From Paeniroseomonas aquatica (GTDB taxonomy: Bacteria > Pseudomonadota > Alphaproteobacteria > Acetobacterales > Acetobacteraceae): a stretch of DNA of 39,336 nt. Under the pieces are notes generated by a model, which worked only from the letters and a program-made list of their open reading frames with translations, was not told the DNA's origin and made no database searches. Every line of letters begins with the position of its first letter. The first letter of the stretch is position 1. Where the stretch lies: positions 1 to 39,336 of the forward strand of contig NZ_JAUFPN010000185.1 of NCBI RefSeq assembly GCF_030409335.1, written 5' to 3'. This document shows, piece after piece, positions 35,800-39,336 of this stretch. The position numbers were made by a program, and so were the translations under genes.

Positions 35800-37068
35800 A
35801 TGCTGGCGACGCTGGCCGCCTCCCCCTGGAGCACCTGGGGCATCGCCGCGGCGGCGACCGCCGGGGTGATCCTGCGCCCCTTCGGCTGGCCGGAATTCGT
35901 CTGGGCGGCGGCGGGGGCCATCCTGCTCGTGCTGCTCGGCCTGCTGCCCTGGCCCGAGGCGCTGGCCGGCGTCGCCCGCGGCACCGATGTCTACCTCTTC
36001 CTCGTCGGGATGATGCTGCTGGCCGAGTTGGCGCGGCAGGAGGGGCTGTTCGACTGGCTCGCCGCCCGGGCGGCGCGGCTGGCGAAGGGCTCGGCCACCC
36101 GGCTGTTCACCCTGGTCTTCGCGGTCGGCACGCTGGTCACCGCCTTCCTCTCGAACGACGCGACGGCGGTGGTGCTGACGCCGGCGGTCGCCGCGGTGGC
36201 GCGGGCGGCGAAGGCGCAGAATCCGCTGCCCTACCTGCTGGTCTGCGCCTTCATCGCCAATGCCGCGAGCTTCGTGCTGCCGATCTCGAACCCGGCCAAC
36301 CTCGTCATCTACGGCCGCCAGATGCCGCCGCTGCTGGACTGGCTGCCGCGCTACGCGCTGCCCTCGCTGGCGGCGATCCTCGCCACCTATGCCGTGCTCT
36401 GGCTGACCCAGCGGCAGGCGCTGCGGGCGCCGGTCGCGACGGACATCGCGGTCCCCACGCTGTCGCCCGGCGGCCGGATGGCGGCCCTCGGCATCCTCGG
36501 CACCGCCGCGGTGCTGCTGACCGCCTCGGCGCTCGGCGCCGACCTCGGCCTGCCGACCTTCCTGGCCGGGCTCGCCGCCGCCGGGCTGGTGCTGCTGCGG
36601 TCGGACTGCGGTCCGCTGACGGTGCTGCGCGGCATCGCCTGGGGCGTGCTGCCGCTGGTCGCCGGGCTCTTCGTGCTGGTCGAGGCGCTGCAGCGCACCG
36701 GCGTCACCGCCGTGCTGGCCGGGCTGCTGCAGGACCTGGTGCGGCACTCGGTGACCGAGGCCACCTGGATCGCCGGCGGCGCCCTGGCGATCGGCACCAA
36801 CCTCGTCAACAACCTGCCCGCCGGGCTGGTCGCCGGCCGCGTGGTGGAGCTGGCGCAGGTGCCGGAGCCGGTGCGCGCCGCGGTACTGATCGGCGTCGAC
36901 CTCGGCCCGAACCTCTCGGTGACCGGCTCGCTGGCGACGATCCTCTGGCTGATCGCCCTGCGGCGCGAGGGCGTGGTGGTGACCGCCTGGCAATTCCTGA
37001 AGCTCGGCGCGCTGGTGATGCCGCCGGCGCTGATCCTGGCCATCGCCGCCGTCTTCCTTGGCGCCTGA
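35800..37068 (+). CDS. ArsB/NhaD-type ion transporter (arsenite-efflux-like)
   Basis: A 422-residue permease with about eleven membrane segments. Conserved blocks FLSNDATAVVLTPAV, LPISNPANLVIYG, GTNLVNNLPAGL and GPNLSVTGSLATILW match the ArsB branch of the ion-transporter superfamily. ArsB exports arsenite or antimonite; there is no arsR, arsC or arsA gene here, so arsenic resistance is not established. The ATG overlaps by one base the stop of an 11-codon upstream frame. An MFS gene follows after 34 bases. Confidence 0.82.
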   Translation: MLATLAASPWSTWGIAAAATAGVILRPFGWPEFVWAAAGAILLVLLGLLPWPEALAGVARGTDVYLFLVGMMLLAELARQEGLFDWLAARAARLAKGSATRLFTLVFAVGTLVTAFLSNDATAVVLTPAVAAVARAAKAQNPLPYLLVCAFIANAASFVLPISNPANLVIYGRQMPPLLDWLPRYALPSLAAILATYAVLWLTQRQALRAPVATDIAVPTLSPGGRMAALGILGTAAVLLTASALGADLGLPTFLAGLAAAGLVLLRSDCGPLTVLRGIAWGVLPLVAGLFVLVEALQRTGVTAVLAGLLQDLVRHSVTEATWIAGGALAIGTNLVNNLPAGLVAGRVVELAQVPEPVRAAVLIGVDLGPNLSVTGSLATILWLIALRREGVVVTAWQFLKLGALVMPPALILAIAAVFLGA

Positions 37069-37102
37069 GCCCACCCCCGCACCGAAGACCGGAGTGACCC
37101 CG

Positions 37103-38434
37103 ATGACGGCTGCCACCGACGCCCGAACCATGCCCGGAGGCGGGCAGCCCTCGCCGCGCATCCGCCGCGGCCTGGATGCGCTGAACTTCTTCCTGGCCGA
37201 TGTGCGGGACGGGCTCGGCCCCTACCTCGCGATCTACCTGCTGGCGGTGCGCGGGCCGGACCAGGGCTGGAACGAGGCGACCATCGGCCTAGTCATCACC
37301 CTCTCGGCGGTCGCCGGGCTGCTGTCGCAGACCCCGGCCGGGGCGCTGATCGACCGCAGCCGGCACAAGCGGGGCATCGTCATCGCCGCCGCGGTGGCGG
37401 TGACGGTGAGCTGCGTGGTGCTGCCCTTCATCGGCAATTTCTATGCGGTGGCCGCGACGCAGTCGCTGGCGGGCATCGCCGGCGCCATCTTCCCGCCGGC
37501 CCTAGCGGCGATCACCCTCGGCATCGTCGGGCCCCGCGCCTTCTCCCGCCGGGTCGGGCGGAACGAGGCCTTCAACCATGCCGGCAACGCGGCCTCGGCG
37601 GCGCTGGCGGCCGGCTCGGCCATCCTGTTCGGCCCGGTCGTCGTCTTCTGGATCATGGGGGCGCTGGCGGCCGCCAGCATCGCCGCCATGCTGCTGGTCC
37701 CGGCCGCGGCGATCGACGACGACATGGCGCGCGGGCTGGAGGACGCGCCCGACGGCAAGCCCGCCGGGGAGGAACCCTCGGCCTGGAAGGCGCTGCTGAC
37801 CTGCAAGCCGCTGCTGATCTTCGCCGGGCTGATGGCGCTGTTCCACCTGGCCAATGCGGCGATGCTGCCGACCGTGGGCCAGAAGCTGACGCATATCGTC
37901 GGCAAGGACTACGCCACCTCGCTGATCGCCGGCTGCATCGTCGCCGCCCAATGCGTGATGGTGCCGGTCGCCATGCTGGTCGGCGCCAGGGCGGATGCCT
38001 GGGGGCGGAAGCCGATCTTCCTGGTGGCCTTCGGCGTGCTGGCGCTGCGCGGGCTGCTGTACACCTTCTTCGACAGCCCCTGGTGGCTGCTCGGCGTGCA
38101 GCTGCTGGACGGCGTCGGCGCCGGCATCTTCGGCGCCCTGTTCCCGGTGGTGGTGGCGGACCTGACGCGCGGCACCGGGCGCTTCAACGTCAGCCAGGGG
38201 GCGGTCGCCACCGCGCAGGGGCTGGGGGCGGCGCTGAGCGCGACGCTGGCCGGGACGGTGATCGTCGGCGCGGGATATTCCGCGGCCTTCCTGCTGATGG
38301 GCGGCATCGCCCTGGCCGGCTTCCTCGGCTACCTCCTGGCCATGCCGGAGACCGGGAGGACGGCGGGCGCCCGCGGCGGCCGGGGCCCCGGCACGGCGCT
38401 GCAGGCCGCGGGGGCCGCCGCCCCGGAGGGATGA
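37103..38434 (+). CDS. Major facilitator superfamily transporter
   Basis: A 443-residue protein with about twelve membrane segments. FFLADVRDGLGPYLAIYLL begins helix 1, AGALIDRSRHKRGIV is the loop 2-3 signature (GxxxDRxxRR-like), a cytoplasmic loop at about 205-230 divides the halves, and VGARADAWGRKPIFLV repeats the signature in the second half. Substrate unknown. It probably shares a transcript with the ArsB-like gene. The 18-base gap to the convergent Crp/Fnr gene holds a small GC hairpin (GCCCG-CCGC-CGGGC) without a T-run. Confidence 0.85.
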   Translation: MTAATDARTMPGGGQPSPRIRRGLDALNFFLADVRDGLGPYLAIYLLAVRGPDQGWNEATIGLVITLSAVAGLLSQTPAGALIDRSRHKRGIVIAAAVAVTVSCVVLPFIGNFYAVAATQSLAGIAGAIFPPALAAITLGIVGPRAFSRRVGRNEAFNHAGNAASAALAAGSAILFGPVVVFWIMGALAAASIAAMLLVPAAAIDDDMARGLEDAPDGKPAGEEPSAWKALLTCKPLLIFAGLMALFHLANAAMLPTVGQKLTHIVGKDYATSLIAGCIVAAQCVMVPVAMLVGARADAWGRKPIFLVAFGVLALRGLLYTFFDSPWWLLGVQLLDGVGAGIFGALFPVVVADLTRGTGRFNVSQGAVATAQGLGAALSATLAGTVIVGAGYSAAFLLMGGIALAGFLGYLLAMPETGRTAGARGGRGPGTALQAAGAAAPEG

Positions 38435-38452
38435 TGCCCGCCGCCGGGCGGC

Positions 38453-39157
38453 TCAGGCCTCGGCCTCGGCGATGCGCTGCAGCAGGGCGCGGTCGCGGAG
38501 GACGAGGCAGCCCTCCTCGGTGCCGAGGTGCCCGGCCCGGGTCCAGTCGCCGAGGTGCTTGTTGATGCTCTCGCGCGAGGCGCCGATCAGGCTGCCGATC
38601 TGCTGCTGCGAGAGCTTGATGGTGAGGCGGGTGCCGCCCGGGGTGGGGCGGCCGAAGGTATCGGCCAGCCGCAGCAGGCCGCGCGCCAGCCGCGAGGGCG
38701 CCTCCCGCAGCAGCGCATCCTCCAGCGTCTCGCTGGTCTGGCGCAGCCGCTGGCAGAGCACCGTCAGCAGCCGTGCCAGGGCTTCCGGGTTGCTGGTGAG
38801 GAAGGGCAGGAATTGCGCGCGCTCGATAACGAAGAGCTCGGTCTCCTCCAGCGCCACCGCATCGGCGGTGCGCGGCCGGCCGTCGAGCAGCGCGATCTCG
38901 CCGAACATGCCGCCCTGGTCGAGGATGTTCAGCACCAGCTCCCGCCCGTCGTTCGAGAAGGTGCAGATCTTCACCCGGCCGCGGATGATGGCCATCATGC
39001 TGGCGCCGGGATCGCCCTTCTGGAAGATCGTCGCGTGGCGCGGGTGGCGCATGATCTGGGCGGTGGCGGCGAGGCGCCGGAGGTCCTCCGGCCGCAGGTG
39101 CCGCAGCAGGGGATGCGCGGCGAGCACCGCGTCCCGGTGGCTTTCGGCAAGCGCCAT
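38453..39157 (-). CDS. Crp/Fnr-family transcriptional regulator
   Basis: A 234-residue regulator. Residues about 10-125 form a cyclic-nucleotide-binding-like domain (IFQKGDPGASMMAII, GGMFGEIALLDGRPRTADAV), followed by the dimerisation helix and a winged helix-turn-helix (KLSQQQIGSLIGASRESINKH). The GE...RTA phosphate-binding pattern suggests that it could bind a nucleotide. There is no N-terminal cysteine cluster, so it is not an oxygen-sensing Fnr. ATG 39157 has AAGGAG 8 bases before it, which decides the start. It may control the neighbouring transporters, but no binding site was identified. Confidence 0.88.
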   Translation of the reverse strand: MALAESHRDAVLAAHPLLRHLRPEDLRRLAATAQIMRHPRHATIFQKGDPGASMMAIIRGRVKICTFSNDGRELVLNILDQGGMFGEIALLDGRPRTADAVALEETELFVIERAQFLPFLTSNPEALARLLTVLCQRLRQTSETLEDALLREAPSRLARGLLRLADTFGRPTPGGTRLTIKLSQQQIGSLIGASRESINKHLGDWTRAGHLGTEEGCLVLRDRALLQRIAEAEA

Positions 39158-39240
39158 CGCGCAACTCCTTGCAGGCAGGGCCGGCAAAGTGTCACGCGGG
39201 CATGGCGGGGATACAAGGGGATGACGAAAAGCGTGATATC

Positions 39241-39273
39241 CCGGGGCGGCAGGTTGAATGACTGCCGCCCCGG
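39241..39273 (-). terminator. Perfect 12-bp hairpin after a leftward gene
   Basis: CCGGGGCGGCAG and CTGCCGCCCCGG are perfect complements around a 9-base loop. It lies 17 bases beyond the stop codon of the leftward gene entering from the right edge. Only CTTTTCG follows on that strand, so termination is probable but not of the textbook T-run kind. Confidence 0.55.
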
Positions 39274-39290
39274 AGCGGTATCTTGGATGG

Positions 39291-39336
39291 TCACTGTCCG
39301 CCGACGGTGACGACCTGCTGGCCGGCGAAGGCGCCG
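39291..39336 (-). CDS. C-terminal end of a gene cut by the window edge
   Basis: The minus strand reads GAFAGQQVVTVGGQ followed by TGA, and the strong hairpin lies just after. Only about 14 residues are visible, too few to assign a family. Confidence 0.4.
   Translation of the reverse strand, partial: GAFAGQQVVTVGGQ

Noticed and set aside
35800-38434. Arsenic resistance operon
   Set aside because: Only an ArsB-type permease and a generic MFS transporter are present; no arsR, arsC, arsH or arsA is visible, and the neighbouring regulator is Crp/Fnr-like.

Overview
The window is very GC-rich (well above 70% by eye), densely packed chromosomal DNA. Third-codon G/C bias is so strong that long false open frames run opposite most genes. 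It most likely comes from an alphaproteobacterium of the Acetobacteraceae/Rhodospirillales type (Roseomonas-like). The grounds are base composition, an alphaproteobacterial-type LexA box (GTTC-N7-GTTC) in front of a dnaE2 operon, an amino acid:[carrier protein] ligase operon of the kind known from Bradyrhizobium and relatives, and orphan periplasmic binding proteins beside a TcuA-like flavoprotein. The genus is an inference. No tRNA, rRNA, CRISPR array or insertion sequence was recognised.

Layout. (1) 137-4578: an exported alpha/beta hydrolase, then a leftward pair made of a membrane-anchored beta-lactamase-fold hydrolase and a protein that fuses two alpha/beta-hydrolase domains resembling the exosortase-A-associated hydrolases 2 and 1. 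(2) 4696-10667: a GH2 beta-mannosidase-like protein with its own terminator, then a tight four-gene operon: carrier protein, acyl-CoA-dehydrogenase-like flavoprotein, aaRS-derived amino acid:[carrier protein] ligase and a DUF1839-like protein. Every junction in it is an ATGA overlap, and two hairpins sit just before the first ribosome binding site. This is the best candidate for an incompletely described system: an amino acid is activated, loaded on a small carrier and perhaps oxidised there, with an unknown end product. (3) 10719-14345: a LexA box, an 89-residue unknown protein and the error-prone polymerase gene dnaE2, without imuA or imuB next to it.

(4) 14534-25468: a glycan assembly and decoration cluster. 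It holds a methyltransferase-coiled-coil-GT2 fusion, a GT2, a membrane acyltransferase, a methyltransferase and another GT2 (rightward; the first four joined by 4-nt overlaps). A DegT aminotransferase and a NeuD-like acyltransferase run leftward, as does a GH5 glycosidase. Two decayed genes lie here, one a WecG/TagA/CpsF glycosyltransferase with an internal deletion and two frameshifts. No flippase, polymerase or initiating phosphoglycosyltransferase is present, so this is a peripheral and partly eroded locus. (5) 25536-30356: a TcuA-like FAD protein, an Asp/Glu-racemase-family enzyme and two convergent paralogous periplasmic binding proteins without permease or ATPase, probably for uptake and catabolism of an organic acid. 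(6) 30451-33399: a class I glutamine amidotransferase-like protein, then a SRAP (YedK/HMCES) protein overlapping dinB (Pol IV) by one base, a second DNA-damage-tolerance unit. (7) 33522-39157: an SLC13-type permease with TrkA-C domains, an ArsB/NhaD-type permease, an MFS transporter and a Crp/Fnr regulator. The last bases hold the tail of a leftward gene and a strong hairpin.

The working picture is accessory chromosome: two lesion-tolerance units, a carrier-protein amino acid pathway flanked by glycosidase and hydrolase genes, and a decaying surface-glycan locus.
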